Shown here: positions 8,781 to 17,363 of the stretch, piece by piece
How positions within the stretch are numbered: position 1 is the stretch's first letter
Layout: the number at the start of each line of letters is the position of its first letter
Assembly (NCBI RefSeq): GCF_001484965.1
Contig: NZ_LLYY01000010.1
Coordinates: forward strand, 1-64,000
DNA from: Shouchella shacheensis
GTDB lineage: Bacteria > Bacillota > Bacilli > Bacillales > Bacillaceae_D
Direction of reading: 5' to 3'
DNA length: 64,000 nucleotides
Program-made: the position numbers and the translations under genes
The notes under the pieces: model-generated
Told to the model about the DNA's origin: nothing
What the model saw: the letters and a program-made list of their open reading frames with translations, nothing else
Database searches by the model: none

Positions 8781-9713
8781 TTAATTGTTCGTAATGATCT
8801 CAAGCTCAACTGGAATAAACTCTTCGACTTCTTCGCCGTTTAGTACATCATTTGCAGTTTCGAGCGCCTCTTCTCCAATGAGCGTTGGTTGTTGGGCAAC
8901 TGTTCCCGCCATGCGCCCATCTTCCACTGCTGCCACGGCATCCTCGGTAGCGTCGAAGCCTACTACCACAATGTCCTCATTGTCTGAAGCAGAAATGGCT
9001 TCTAACGCGCCAAGCGCCATCTCATCATTGTGGGCAAATACGCCTTCAATGTCTGGATTGCTTTGCAAGATGTTTTCCATAACCGTCAGTCCTTCAGCGC
9101 GGTCAAAGTTTGCCGTTTGCTTTGTAACAACGTCTAATGTATCGCCAGCAATTTTGTTAAAGCCTTCCCCGCGTTCACGTGCCGCGGATGAACCTGGAAT
9201 GCCTTCAAGTTCTGCCACTTCAGCATCCTCGCCAGTCAGTTCGACTAAGAGTTCACCTGCCATTTCACCGCCAGATACATTATCCGAGGCAATATGGGAA
9301 ACCGTTTCGCCGCTGTCACTGCCCCGGTCTACTGTAATGACTGGGATGTCTGCCGCATTTGCTAATTCGATGGCTGCAGCCACTGCTTCTGAATCAGTTG
9401 GGTTTACGAGAATTAAATCCACATCCCGTTGAATCAAGTCTTCCACATCATTGATTTGCTTGGCACTGTCATCTTGCGCATCCACTGTGATGAGTTCAAG
9501 ACCCAGTTCATTCGCTTTGGCTTCAGCTCCTTCTTCCAATGTCACAAAGAAAGGATTATTTAATGTTGAAATGGAGAAACCAACTGTAAACTCCCCATCA
9601 GTGTTTCCTCCCTCAGAAATGTCCTCCTCCACATCAACGGGAGATTCCGTTGAACAAGCGACCATTAATGCTACAACCCCTACAAATACTGCTGACAACC
9701 ATGTTTTTTTCAT
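8781..9713 (-). CDS. rbsB: Ribose ABC transporter substrate-binding lipoprotein
   Basis: Extracytoplasmic D-ribose-binding protein anchored as a lipoprotein. The 310 residues begin with a signal peptide ending in a lipobox (MVACS), then an acidic linker rich in D/E/S, then the sugar-binding type 1 fold (TVGFSISTLNNPFF, VDAQDDSAKQ, NPTDSEAV, ITVDRG, HNDEMALGA, VGFDAT). The ATG has AAGGGGAG upstream, and the 12 extra upstream codons are ignored. It is the last gene of rbsRKDACB. The high acidic content suits a protein exposed to alkaline or salty surroundings. Confidence 0.95.
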   Translation of the reverse strand: MKKTWLSAVFVGVVALMVACSTESPVDVEEDISEGGNTDGEFTVGFSISTLNNPFFVTLEEGAEAKANELGLELITVDAQDDSAKQINDVEDLIQRDVDLILVNPTDSEAVAAAIELANAADIPVITVDRGSDSGETVSHIASDNVSGGEMAGELLVELTGEDAEVAELEGIPGSSAARERGEGFNKIAGDTLDVVTKQTANFDRAEGLTVMENILQSNPDIEGVFAHNDEMALGALEAISASDNEDIVVVGFDATEDAVAAVEDGRMAGTVAQQPTLIGEEALETANDVLNGEEVEEFIPVELEIITNN

Positions 9714-9726
9714 ATTACTCTCCCCT

Positions 9727-10671
9727 TTACGCTGTTTTTCTGCGATCAATCAAGACCGCTAGCAAAATGACACTTCCTTTAACAACTTGCTGGAAAAACG
9801 AACTCACTCCCAGCAGATTGAGGCCATTATTCAAGACGCCTATAATCAAGGCACCAATGAGTGTGCCGACAATCCATCCCCTTCCTCCAGTTAAGCTTGT
9901 TCCACCAAGTACAACAGCAGCAATCGCATCAAGCTCGTACATCGTACCAGCCGTCGGTTGGGCTGAGTTTAAGCGTGAAGTCAAAATAATACCTGCAACC
10001 GCTGCCAAGAAACCCGTCAGAGAGTACACATAAATTTTGATGCGGTCGACTTTAATTCCAGATAAGATTGACGCTTCCTCATTGCCGCCTACTGCATAGA
10101 CGCGCCGCCCAAACGTTGTTTTCTTTAAGATAAAATAGAGAATAGCAAAACTAACCATCATCGTAATGGCTGGCATTGGCACACCAAAGAAATAACCTCC
10201 ACCTATCATTTCGAAAAGTGTCGAATCGCCTAGTCCTGAAACCGGCCGTCCATCGGTGAACATTAATGTCGCACCGCGGTAGATGGTCATCGTTGCCAAC
10301 GTCGCAATAAAAGGTGCAACTTTTCCTTTTGCAATAATAAAGCCGTTAATGGCACCTAGAATCGCACCGACAAGTAAACCGACTAAAATAGCGAGAACCG
10401 GATCAACCCCAGCAGATAAAAGCGTTGCGGTGACTGCACCTGAAAGGGCAAGGATCGCACCTACAGACAAATCAATCCCGCCTGTAAGAATAACAAACGT
10501 CATTCCAAAAGCAATTAACGCGTTGATTGAAACTTGACGGAGGACGTTTAATAAGTTAGGTAATGATAAAAAGCTCGGATTTAAAATACTAATAATCACA
10601 ACAATGGCAATCAGTCCAATAAAGGGGCCGAACGTTGCCAACAACGCCTTTGCCTTTTTACTTGCGAACAT
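9727..10671 (-). CDS. rbsC: Ribose ABC transporter permease
   Basis: 314-residue inner membrane permease of the BPD_transp_2 family that forms the channel of the ribose importer. Around eight membrane segments are visible along with the conserved stretch [17 protein letters not shown] and [10 protein letters not shown] near the C-terminus. The ATG used has GGAGGAG six bases upstream, and that site lies inside the 3' end of rbsA, which it overlaps by 14 bases. This points to translational coupling with the ATPase. Confidence 0.95.
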   Translation of the reverse strand: MFASKKAKALLATFGPFIGLIAIVVIISILNPSFLSLPNLLNVLRQVSINALIAFGMTFVILTGGIDLSVGAILALSGAVTATLLSAGVDPVLAILVGLLVGAILGAINGFIIAKGKVAPFIATLATMTIYRGATLMFTDGRPVSGLGDSTLFEMIGGGYFFGVPMPAITMMVSFAILYFILKKTTFGRRVYAVGGNEEASILSGIKVDRIKIYVYSLTGFLAAVAGIILTSRLNSAQPTAGTMYELDAIAAVVLGGTSLTGGRGWIVGTLIGALIIGVLNNGLNLLGVSSFFQQVVKGSVILLAVLIDRRKTA

Positions 10672-12157
10672 GTTTTTCTCCTCCAGTGGCGTAGTGCATG
10701 ATCGTTTCTTCTGAGAGCTCGCTACGCTCAAGCACGTTCATCAGTTTGCCTTCAAACATAACGGCAACGCGGGTGCTTAGGCCGATTATTTCCGGCAAAT
10801 CGGAAGAGACCATAATGATGGCAACTCCTTCTTTGGCAAGTTCGTTCATAATGGTATAGATTTCTTTTTTTGCGCCAACATCGACCCCTCGTGTCGGTTC
10901 ATCGAGAATTAGCACATTAGGGCGTATGCCTAGCCATTTTGCAATGACGACCTTTTGTTGGTTTCCCCCGCTAAGTGATTTTGCTGTTTGATGCGGCCCA
11001 GAGGCGCGAACGCCAAGTTTTTCAACGAGCTCCTTATACAGTTGTTTCTCCTTTGATGTTGACAGCCATCCTTTTGAAGAAACTGTCTTTAAATTCGTCA
11101 AACTAATGTTATCGCTCACAGAGAAGTCCTCAACCAATCCTTTTGACTTGCGGTCTTCGGATATAAAGCCAATGCCTCTTTGTATGGCATCAGACGGGCG
11201 CCTAAAGGTAACAAGCTTGCCATCGATTTGAATGGTCCCGCCTTCCGGACGCCGGTAACCAAAAATTGTTTCCACAACTTCAGATCGTCCCGCGCCCATT
11301 AAGCCAGCGATCCCCAAAATCTCACCTGAACGCACCTCAAAAGAAATGTTTTTAAATTCACCCTTTCTGGATAGTTCTTGTATGGACAGTTTCACGGCGC
11401 CTGGATCCAAATCATATTCCGGGAAACGCCCACCTAATTCCCGTCCCACCATCATTTTCACGATGTCATCAAAGCTTGTCTCTGAAATATCTTTTGTTCC
11501 AATATACTGTCCGTCACGAAGTACGGTGATGCGATGGCAAAGCGAAAAGATTTCTTCCATACGGTGGGAAATATAGACAAAGGTAACGCCTCTTTTCTGC
11601 AACACACGCACAGCTGCAAAAAGGGTGTCAATTTCTCGGTCGGTTAAGGCCGCCGTTGGCTCATCCATGATGATAACCTCTGCATTTGTCATTAGCGCTT
11701 TTGCAATTTCGATTAATTGCTGCTTGCCAACAGAGAGATTCCCTGCTCGTTCCGAGGCCTTCACCTCCAGTCCTAGCTCAGCTAGCTTTTGTTCGGCAAA
11801 GTGGTTCATTTCCTTTGTTTTTAGCCAGCCTGTTTTTCCAACTGTCTGCTCATTGCCAAGAAACAAGTTCTCTGCAACTGTCAGCTCTGGCAATATATTA
11901 AGCTCTTGGTGAATAACCGAAATGCCATCTTTCTCTGCTTCCTTCGGGTGCTTATAAATCACTTCCCGTCCTTTTACATGCACGGTTCCTTCATCGCGTT
12001 CGTAAATGCCTGTTAAGATTTTCATCATCGTCGATTTTCCAGCACCATTTTCACCCATCAGTGCATGGATTTCGCCTTTTCCAAGTGTAAAGCAGACCTC
12101 TTCGAGTACACGGTTGCCACCAAATGCCTTACTGATGCCATTCATCTCAACAATCAT
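10658..12157 (-). CDS. rbsA: Ribose ABC transporter ATPase (double ABC domain)
   Basis: 499-residue cytoplasmic ATPase with two ABC domains, driving ribose import with RbsC and RbsB. The first half has Walker [10 protein letters not shown], signature LSVGKQQ and Walker [12 protein letters not shown]. The second half has a degenerate Walker A (GLMGAGRSE), signature LSGGNQQK and Walker [11 protein letters not shown] degenerate second Walker A is normal for RbsA-type proteins. It is 15 bases downstream of rbsD and overlaps rbsC. Confidence 0.96.
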   Translation of the reverse strand: MIVEMNGISKAFGGNRVLEEVCFTLGKGEIHALMGENGAGKSTMMKILTGIYERDEGTVHVKGREVIYKHPKEAEKDGISVIHQELNILPELTVAENLFLGNEQTVGKTGWLKTKEMNHFAEQKLAELGLEVKASERAGNLSVGKQQLIEIAKALMTNAEVIIMDEPTAALTDREIDTLFAAVRVLQKRGVTFVYISHRMEEIFSLCHRITVLRDGQYIGTKDISETSFDDIVKMMVGRELGGRFPEYDLDPGAVKLSIQELSRKGEFKNISFEVRSGEILGIAGLMGAGRSEVVETIFGYRRPEGGTIQIDGKLVTFRRPSDAIQRGIGFISEDRKSKGLVEDFSVSDNISLTNLKTVSSKGWLSTSKEKQLYKELVEKLGVRASGPHQTAKSLSGGNQQKVVIAKWLGIRPNVLILDEPTRGVDVGAKKEIYTIMNELAKEGVAIIMVSSDLPEIIGLSTRVAVMFEGKLMNVLERSELSEETIMHYATGGEKHVRK

Positions 12158-12172
12158 TGCCAGTCCTCCTTC

Positions 12173-12562
12173 TTAAAAGATTACGCCTGCCCGCAAAATC
12201 ACATTGGCAAAAGGTGTGCCCTCCCCTGTACGAATAAACGCCTTCGCTTTTTTTGTTTCCGCTTTCAATTCAACGTGAGGCAAATAATAGACTGGCATGT
12301 GCTGCCTCTCCAGTATTTGATGAACCAGCGGATTAGCGCCCTCCACCTCTGTCGCAGCAATACACGCCTCCACCTCCATATCCAGCATCACCTCAGCCAG
12401 GACATCCATAAAACTTGGCGTCCCAAGTTTTATGGACACATCAATGCACTCGATTCCAGCAGGAATAGGCAATCCACAGTCCGCAATGACAATGTGGTCC
12501 GTATGACCGAGCGTTGCTAACACCCTGGAGATATCGCGATTCAGTATCCCGCTCTTTTTCAT
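12173..12562 (-). CDS. rbsD: D-ribose pyranase
   Basis: 129-residue cytoplasmic mutarotase that interconverts the beta-pyran and beta-furan forms of D-ribose so that ribokinase receives the furanose. The N-terminus [20 protein letters not shown] carries the catalytic His20 of the family, followed by [13 protein letters not shown]. The family C-terminal motif [16 protein letters not shown] is intact. Its ATG overlaps the rbsK stop (ATGA), which indicates coupled translation. Confidence 0.95.
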   Translation of the reverse strand: MKKSGILNRDISRVLATLGHTDHIVIADCGLPIPAGIECIDVSIKLGTPSFMDVLAEVMLDMEVEACIAATEVEGANPLVHQILERQHMPVYYLPHVELKAETKKAKAFIRTGEGTPFANVILRAGVIF

Positions 12563-13452
12563 TTGACTCCCCCCTCAACCATTTGTAGAAAACGAAAAAC
12601 CTCTGCTTCTGTCGGCATTCCACCCTGTGCCCCAAAAGCCTGCACAGAAAGAGCGGCAGCAGCATTTGCATAAGAAACGGCCTCGGCTAGAGAACGCCCC
12701 TCAGCAAGGGCTACTGCTAGAGCTCCGTTAAAGGTGTCGCCTGCACCGGTCGTATCAACAGGATCGACTTGATAGCCACGAGCGAGTTGGTCACGCCCGC
12801 CTTCGCTCCAAATCACGCCTTGCACACCTTTGGTCACAATCAGTTTGTCCTTTAATACATCCTCACCGCCAGCAAACAATTCAGCTTGTTCCGTTTCGTT
12901 AGGAGTAATGTACGTGCATTGCTGCAGTGTTTCCTCCGGCAGAGTTTGCGCTGGAGCGGGATTTAAAATAACAGGCACCTGATGCTTTGCGCAAAGCGCA
13001 ATGGCAAGCTTCACCGCTTCCAGCGGAATCTCGAGCTGGACGAGTACAATGTCGCTCTCCGCAATCGTTTGTTCACAGTTCGCCACAAAGGATTCATTTA
13101 CATGCTTATTGGCTCCAGGCGTTATAATAATGCGATTGTCTCCATTTGATAGGACAATGGTAGCTACTCCAGAACTACAATGTGTAACGCGTTCCACACG
13201 ATCAATGGCAATGCCTTTCTCTTGAAGCCCCTGTAGCAATAACGAACCAAATGCATCATCTCCAACACAGCCAACCATCCGCACTTCCGCTCCAAGCCGT
13301 GCTGCTGCTACGGCTTGATTGGCGCCTTTTCCGCCGGGTGCTATCGCAAACGTGGTTCCCAATACGGTTTCTCCTTGCTTCGGTGCCACGTCAGTAGTTG
13401 TCACCATATCCATATTAATACTGCCTACCACGGTTACTTTTGGTTTATTCAT
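12559..13452 (-). CDS. rbsK: Ribokinase
   Basis: PfkB-family kinase of about 297 residues that makes ribose-5-phosphate for the pentose phosphate pathway. Signature 1 is [17 protein letters not shown] near residues 39-55. Signature 2, [16 protein letters not shown] near residue 238, contains the catalytic Asp and the anion hole. The ATG at 13452 is favoured over the GTG two codons upstream because GAGGGGGC sits about seven bases before it. It overlaps the end of rbsR by 8 bases and rbsD by 4 bases. Confidence 0.95.
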   Translation of the reverse strand: MNKPKVTVVGSINMDMVTTTDVAPKQGETVLGTTFAIAPGGKGANQAVAAARLGAEVRMVGCVGDDAFGSLLLQGLQEKGIAIDRVERVTHCSSGVATIVLSNGDNRIIITPGANKHVNESFVANCEQTIAESDIVLVQLEIPLEAVKLAIALCAKHQVPVILNPAPAQTLPEETLQQCTYITPNETEQAELFAGGEDVLKDKLIVTKGVQGVIWSEGGRDQLARGYQVDPVDTTGAGDTFNGALAVALAEGRSLAEAVSYANAAAALSVQAFGAQGGMPTEAEVFRFLQMVEGGVK

Positions 13453-14434
13453 GTCCACCGCCCCCTCTTGTTGTTTGGCGTTGAATCAATGTTGTAGGCA
13501 ATTCATGCCAATAGGAATCCATCGTCTTTTTTTCTATTAGTTGAATCAGCAGTTGCGTAGCTCGCTCCCCCATCTCATAAATGGGCTGTTGCACGGTCGT
13601 TAATGAAGGGACGAGCATGTTTCCAAAAGGGATACCGTCAAAACCAACGATTTGCAAATCATCTGGAATTACCCGTTTGCATGTATGTGCTGCTTTCATT
13701 GCTCCTGCGGCTGTTACATCACTGCTTGTAAAAATGCCGTCGATTGTCGGGTGCTTTTGAAGGAGACCACGGGTTACAGCTTCCGCCCGCTCTATTTGAA
13801 AATCAGCTTCTACAATAATATGGGCTACTCCATGCGTTTCAACAACCTCTTTGAACCCTTGGTAGCGTTCATCCGCCGGCGCAAGCCCTTTTGGCCCACG
13901 CAAATGCGTAATGAATTGGCACCCTTTTTCGACTAAATGCTCGGTTGCAGCGATTGCCCCTTTCTTATTATCTGAAACAACAGTCGGTATTTTGTTGCTG
14001 ACAAAACGGTCTAGGCCAACGACTGGAAGATTTAAAGCAAGGTAATGGTCATAGGAATCTGTCCCAGTTGCCAAAATAACTCCGTCAACGTACTTTTGCT
14101 GAAGGGCATGCAGATAATGTTGTTCCTTTTTTACCTGGTCATCTGTGTTACATAAGACAACTGTATACCCTTCTTTCAGTGCTGCATCTTCAATGGCACG
14201 CGCCAGCTCGGGGAAAAACGGGTTCGAAATGTCCGGAATCATTAACCCAATCATTCCCGATGTTTTATGATAAAGCGTTCGCGCTACGGCATTTGGTTTG
14301 TAGTTAAGGACTTTGATCGCCGATTCTACAGCTTGTTTAGCCTCTTTGCTTACATATCCTTTTTGGTTTAATACACGCGAGACCGTAGCCACTGAGACTT
14401 TCGCGTGTTTTGCCACGTCTTTAATTGTCGTCAT
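13445..14434 (-). CDS. rbsR: LacI-family ribose operon repressor
   Basis: 329-residue repressor with the N-terminal HTH ([20 protein letters not shown] and a hinge [11 protein letters not shown]) and a sugar-binding-like C-terminal domain ([21 protein letters not shown]). It is the first gene of rbsRKDACB and most likely autoregulates the operon through the palindrome at 14453-14470, relieved by ribose or a phosphorylated derivative. Confidence 0.93.
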   Translation of the reverse strand: MTTIKDVAKHAKVSVATVSRVLNQKGYVSKEAKQAVESAIKVLNYKPNAVARTLYHKTSGMIGLMIPDISNPFFPELARAIEDAALKEGYTVVLCNTDDQVKKEQHYLHALQQKYVDGVILATGTDSYDHYLALNLPVVGLDRFVSNKIPTVVSDNKKGAIAATEHLVEKGCQFITHLRGPKGLAPADERYQGFKEVVETHGVAHIIVEADFQIERAEAVTRGLLQKHPTIDGIFTSSDVTAAGAMKAAHTCKRVIPDDLQIVGFDGIPFGNMLVPSLTTVQQPIYEMGERATQLLIQLIEKKTMDSYWHELPTTLIQRQTTRGGGGHE

Positions 14435-14452
14435 TCTATCTCGCCCTCATTA

Positions 14453-14470
14453 TCTGTAACCGGTTACAGA
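14453..14470. promoter_or_regulatory. RbsR operator
   Basis: Perfect 18-base palindrome TCTGTAACCGGTTACAGA located just downstream of the rbs -10 box, covering the expected transcription start. The central AACCGGTT is typical of LacI-family operators. Confidence 0.85.
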
Positions 14471-14471
14471 T

Positions 14472-14500
14472 ACTATAAAACGAGATGTTAATCCTGTCAA
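14472..14500 (-). promoter_or_regulatory. rbs operon promoter
   Basis: TTGACA (14495-14500) and TATAGT (14472-14477) with 17-base spacing on the minus strand, followed at once by the palindromic operator. Confidence 0.85.
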
Positions 14501-14625
14501 TGGTTAATTAAGCCATAAAGAAACGGCCTCTCCCTAAAACTCTCCGAATCAGTGGTAAAGCATGCCTTTTTGTTCATGAGAAAAACCCTCCAAGAAAAGT
14601 GGGACACCATTTCTTAGAGGGGAAG

Positions 14626-14742
14626 GTGACCGTTGAACAAGCCTTTTTCGTTTGCACTCAGGTGATACGAAAATGGCTTTTCACAGGTGAGACTACAAAT
14701 AAAGTGGCGCAAAGCGGCTCTTGGAAAATTGTCGACCATTGA
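14626..14742 (+). CDS. Possible 38-residue peptide with a hairpin-masked ribosome binding site
   Basis: GTG-initiated frame preceded by GAGGGG. The upstream bases 14586-14597 can pair with 14610-14621 (11 of 12 pairs), which would bury that ribosome binding site. The frame closes just before a strong terminator at 14750-14781. The peptide (TQVIRKWLFTGETTNKVAQS in the middle) matches nothing I know. It could be a small regulated peptide, an mRNA leader remnant or chance. Confidence 0.3.
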   Translation: MTVEQAFFVCTQVIRKWLFTGETTNKVAQSGSWKIVDH

Positions 14743-14749
14743 AACCGAA

Positions 14750-14783
14750 AAAAGCGATCGCCTTTTTAGGATGATCGCTTTTC
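14750..14783. terminator. Bidirectional terminator
   Basis: AAAGCGATC (14751-14759) pairs with GATCGCTTT (14773-14781), flanked by A- and T-runs. It can stop the small minus-strand gene at 14788-14928 and any plus-strand transcript from the 14.6 kb region. Confidence 0.7.
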
Positions 14784-14787
14784 CATT

Positions 14788-14928
14788 TTACTTTTTCCCG
14801 TCGTTTAATTCTCTGGCTTCTTCGGGGCTTGACATTTTTGTTGCACCTTTATAGCGCAGACCAACATCTCGGTCTGATTCCACACGACCACTTTCTTTTA
14901 GTTTTTTTTCTTGACGGTCTCTTCCCAT
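14788..14928 (-). CDS. Small conserved-looking YpzI-type protein
   Basis: 46-residue, highly charged protein starting MGRDRQEKKLKESGRVESDR and ending with a SSPEEARELN segment. It has an excellent AGGAGGTG ribosome binding site six bases before the ATG and a terminator right after the stop. The pattern resembles the short Bacillus YpzI family (uncharacterised, spore-associated or cytoplasmic), but I assign this from memory of the motif only. No membrane segment or cysteine is present. Confidence 0.72.
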   Translation of the reverse strand: MGRDRQEKKLKESGRVESDRDVGLRYKGATKMSSPEEARELNDGKK

Positions 14929-14934
14929 TTTCAG

Positions 14935-15204
14935 CACCTCCTCACCTTAAAATGAGTCTTTTTAAAAAGGGTTATTCATCATCTAAAGCATTTGTCTATG
15001 TTAAGATCATTGCTCTTGACCGGATCTGCTTTTTTTCTTGGAGTTTGCTTGCATCCCCCCCCCCGCTCCACACACTTGGTGAATCTCCTCTCCTTTAAAA
15101 CTCTTTTCGCTTATAGATTTGAATGGAAACGATATAGGATACAACAATGTCAACAATTATATGTACGGGGAACGGTGATTCAACTGTGAATCTCCTGTTT
15201 AAAA
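14935..15204. other. Intergenic region with a 10-base C tract
   Basis: No gene with a start signal was found. A run of ten C residues occupies 15055-15064. Homopolymers of this length are unusual in this genome and are prone to slippage, but no reading frame depends on it. Confidence 0.45.
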
Positions 15205-15205
15205 T

Positions 15206-15244
15206 AAAGAAGAGCCCTAGCCTTTAAAACCAGGACTCTTCTTT
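15206..15244 (-). terminator. Terminator of the MFS transporter gene
   Basis: AAAGAAGAGTCCTGG and CTAGGGCTCTTCTTT arms on the minus strand, followed by ATTTT. It begins at the transporter stop codon. Confidence 0.75.
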
Positions 15245-16473
15245 CACGAAGCGTTTGTCACTACATTTTCACTAAAATACTTTCCCCGTCTACTTCCCAT
15301 CACAGCCTTAACTGCAACGAAACCCAGCAGAAAGAAACCTCCTGAACTTAGTAATCCAACCGGGCGAATGGTTGCGAACTCCGCTGCTAAACCAACCAAA
15401 GCAGTCAATGCCACAATAAACACTGCTTCAATAATGCCCAAGATGCTGCCAAATCGACCCATGACTTTAACGGGCACATGATTTTGGTAAAATGTTACAT
15501 ACCCTGTATTGGCAAATGTTACAGCAAACCCAATTAAAAATACGCCTGCCGCAGCAACATGAAAATGGTGTGACCCATAAAAAACTAGATATCCTACCGC
15601 AGTAGCCGTTGTCCCAAACCCAATTAAGCGATTCACGGCAAGCTGTTTCGCAAAGAGGGAATTAATCATTGAACCAATGATTATGCCTGCTCCAAAAACA
15701 CTCAACAAAAACCCGTACCTCGTATCCGATAATAACAGCACGCCCTTTGCAAACGCTGCTTCCAGGGAATCGATTGCCGTCATGAACACGGTCGTACCGC
15801 AAAACAACAAATAGATCTTTGCCACATAAGGAGCTCCTTTGCAAAAACGAAGCACCACACGAAAATCGCTTCTAATCATTTTCCAAGTAAACCGCTGCTT
15901 TTCTGCTTCTTCTTTTGTTTGATCAACATTGGGTAAAAGCAGAATAATGAATGCAGATAGAAGAAGCGCCACTGCGTTCATGTGAATCGCGGTGTAAGGC
16001 GTACCCAGCCAAAATAGGACTCCTGCAATGGAAGGGCCAATGAGCGAACCACAGGAGTTAATAAAACTGCGCAAGGCATTAAAACGTTGACGGTCTTTTT
16101 TCGGGATAAGCTTTGTCATATAAACCATTGAAGAAGGCTGAAAGACCGCGTTCGCCATATTTATGACAAATGCCCCTATATACATATAAATTAGGGAAGG
16201 CAGAAATGGGATCAGCGCAATACACACCGCCCGAAAAATGTCTAATCCCATCATAAGCCGCCGCGTATTCAATCGGTCAACCAAGCTCCCTGCCCATGCG
16301 TTTGAACAGATCGTTGCGACGGGTCCTAGTATATAAAGCAGAGCAACTGCAAGCGGTGAACCTGTTTCATTTAAGACAATTAGATTCAGGGCAATCAAAT
16401 ACACCCATGCCCCAACATTTGAAATGCCTATTCCTCCTAAAAGCAATACTGGATATTTCCACCTCAAGATCAA
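15244..16473 (-). CDS. MFS transporter behind a T-box leader
   Basis: About 409 residues with 12 predicted membrane segments. The family signature region NAWAGSLVDRLNTRRLMMGLDI between helices 2 and 3 places it among MFS exporters of the macrolide efflux (MefA) or EntS type. No ATG is near: GTG 16476 sits too close to AAGGAG, so the adjacent TTG at 16473 fits better. Its mRNA has a T-box leader, so expression should respond to an uncharged tRNA. That makes an amino acid, peptide or antibiotic exporter or importer plausible. The substrate is unknown. Confidence 0.82.
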   Translation of the reverse strand: MILRWKYPVLLLGGIGISNVGAWVYLIALNLIVLNETGSPLAVALLYILGPVATICSNAWAGSLVDRLNTRRLMMGLDIFRAVCIALIPFLPSLIYMYIGAFVINMANAVFQPSSMVYMTKLIPKKDRQRFNALRSFINSCGSLIGPSIAGVLFWLGTPYTAIHMNAVALLLSAFIILLLPNVDQTKEEAEKQRFTWKMIRSDFRVVLRFCKGAPYVAKIYLLFCGTTVFMTAIDSLEAAFAKGVLLLSDTRYGFLLSVFGAGIIIGSMINSLFAKQLAVNRLIGFGTTATAVGYLVFYGSHHFHVAAAGVFLIGFAVTFANTGYVTFYQNHVPVKVMGRFGSILGIIEAVFIVALTALVGLAAEFATIRPVGLLSSGGFFLLGFVAVKAVMGSRRGKYFSENVVTNAS

Positions 16474-16506
16474 CACTTCTCCTTTTTTATTTGAATTTGT
16501 TAAACC

Positions 16507-16808
16507 AAATAAAAAATCTCACCCCCAAGACAAAGTTGTCTTGGGGGCGAGATGATGTCGCGGTGCCACCCCAGTTTGCTGCTGCATTCCTGCAGAAACC
16601 TTATCAAGTACGGCTAGACAGATCGCCTGCGATACTCTATCTCGATAACGGGAGAACCCGTTGCACCATCATTATGATACTCATAAATCCGGGGCACAGC
16701 TCCAAGCCTTGGTTCAGCACAGTCCTCATCCCTCCTTTTCAGCTACTGGAGGTCTCTGTTGATGGTTCGCGTGCCTACTCTTCTTTTCATTGCCTTTGGT
16801 ATAAAATT
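16507..16808 (-). promoter_or_regulatory. T-box riboswitch leader
   Basis: On the minus strand the conserved T-box GGGGTGGCACCGCG (16559-16572) is followed by a terminator stem GCCCCCAAGACAA / TTGTCTTGGGGG and a T-run (16511-16552). CGCCCC in that stem can alternatively pair with the T-box to form the antiterminator. Upstream are an AGTA element, an AGAGA motif and helix GGCAC/GTGCT followed by GAACCAAGG. By analogy with known T-boxes the specifier after GAA would be CCA (proline); ACC (threonine) is the alternative. The leader sits about 35 bases before the MFS gene. Confidence 0.88.
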
Positions 16809-16814
16809 GAATTT

Positions 16815-16843
16815 ATCGTAACACTTTCTGAAAGAAGTGTAAA
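16815..16843 (-). promoter_or_regulatory. Promoter of the T-box/MFS transcript
   Basis: TTTACA (16838-16843) and TACGAT (16815-16820) with 17-base spacing on the minus strand. A start near 16808 would give a leader of roughly 330 bases, normal for a T-box RNA. Confidence 0.65.
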
Positions 16844-16915
16844 TGATTAAATTTGGTGCGGTGGTCATAGTACTCGATCTCTTTCAGCCCACCCCTACTG
16901 AAACTCGTTTTTTAA

Positions 16916-17121
16916 CTAGGCAGCGACAATGTTTCGTTGAATTTCAGAGGTCCCTTCATAGATTTTCGTAATCTGTGCATCGCGGTAATATCGTTCAATC
17001 GGATAATCCCTCATGTACCCAATGCCTCCATGAATTTGCACGGCCATGTCTGCAATGCAATTATATACCTCCGAACCATACAGCTTGGCGATAGCCGCTT
17101 CCTTAATAACCTTCTTCTTTT
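16916..17121 (-). pseudogene. C-terminal fragment of an acyl-CoA dehydrogenase
   Basis: The minus-strand frame reads [11 protein letters not shown], then [20 protein letters not shown], then [17 protein letters not shown] and a TAG stop. That is the highly conserved last 60 or so residues of acyl-CoA dehydrogenases (the QIHGGIGY and YEGTSEIQR motifs). The rest of the approximately 380-residue enzyme is missing and no start or ribosome binding site precedes it, so it is a deletion remnant. Confidence 0.85.
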
Positions 17122-17302
17122 GGTCTGTCTACCGCTTGTTCTCAGAAAGAGTTGTCGAAAACGAACAGAGAGATTAATTCAACAGTGAATCTAGTTGATT
17201 CAATATTGCATAAAGATGCCCCAGCAAACTACCCATCTCTCAGTATCAATAAGACGTTAAAGTGTAACTTTGAGGCCACGACAGCATTTACTTCTTATCT
17301 AA

Positions 17303-17345
17303 AAATAGCCCTCTCTACACCTAATAGGGTAGAAAGGGCTTACAC
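17303..17345 (-). terminator. Terminator of the sugar-acid operon
   Basis: AGCCCTTTCTAC and GTAGAGAGGGCT arms around a CCTATTAGGT loop on the minus strand, followed by ATTTTTA. It lies just after the GntP permease stop. Confidence 0.7.
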
Positions 17346-17363
17346 ATCATTCATCTATATCAT

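Noticed and set aside
8785-9432. Long plus-strand frame opposite rbsB
   Set aside because: Serine/threonine-rich antisense shadow of the acidic RbsB coding sequence.
16296-16850. 184-codon plus-strand frame across the T-box leader
   Set aside because: It crosses the T-box and promoter of the opposite strand and lacks expression signals.
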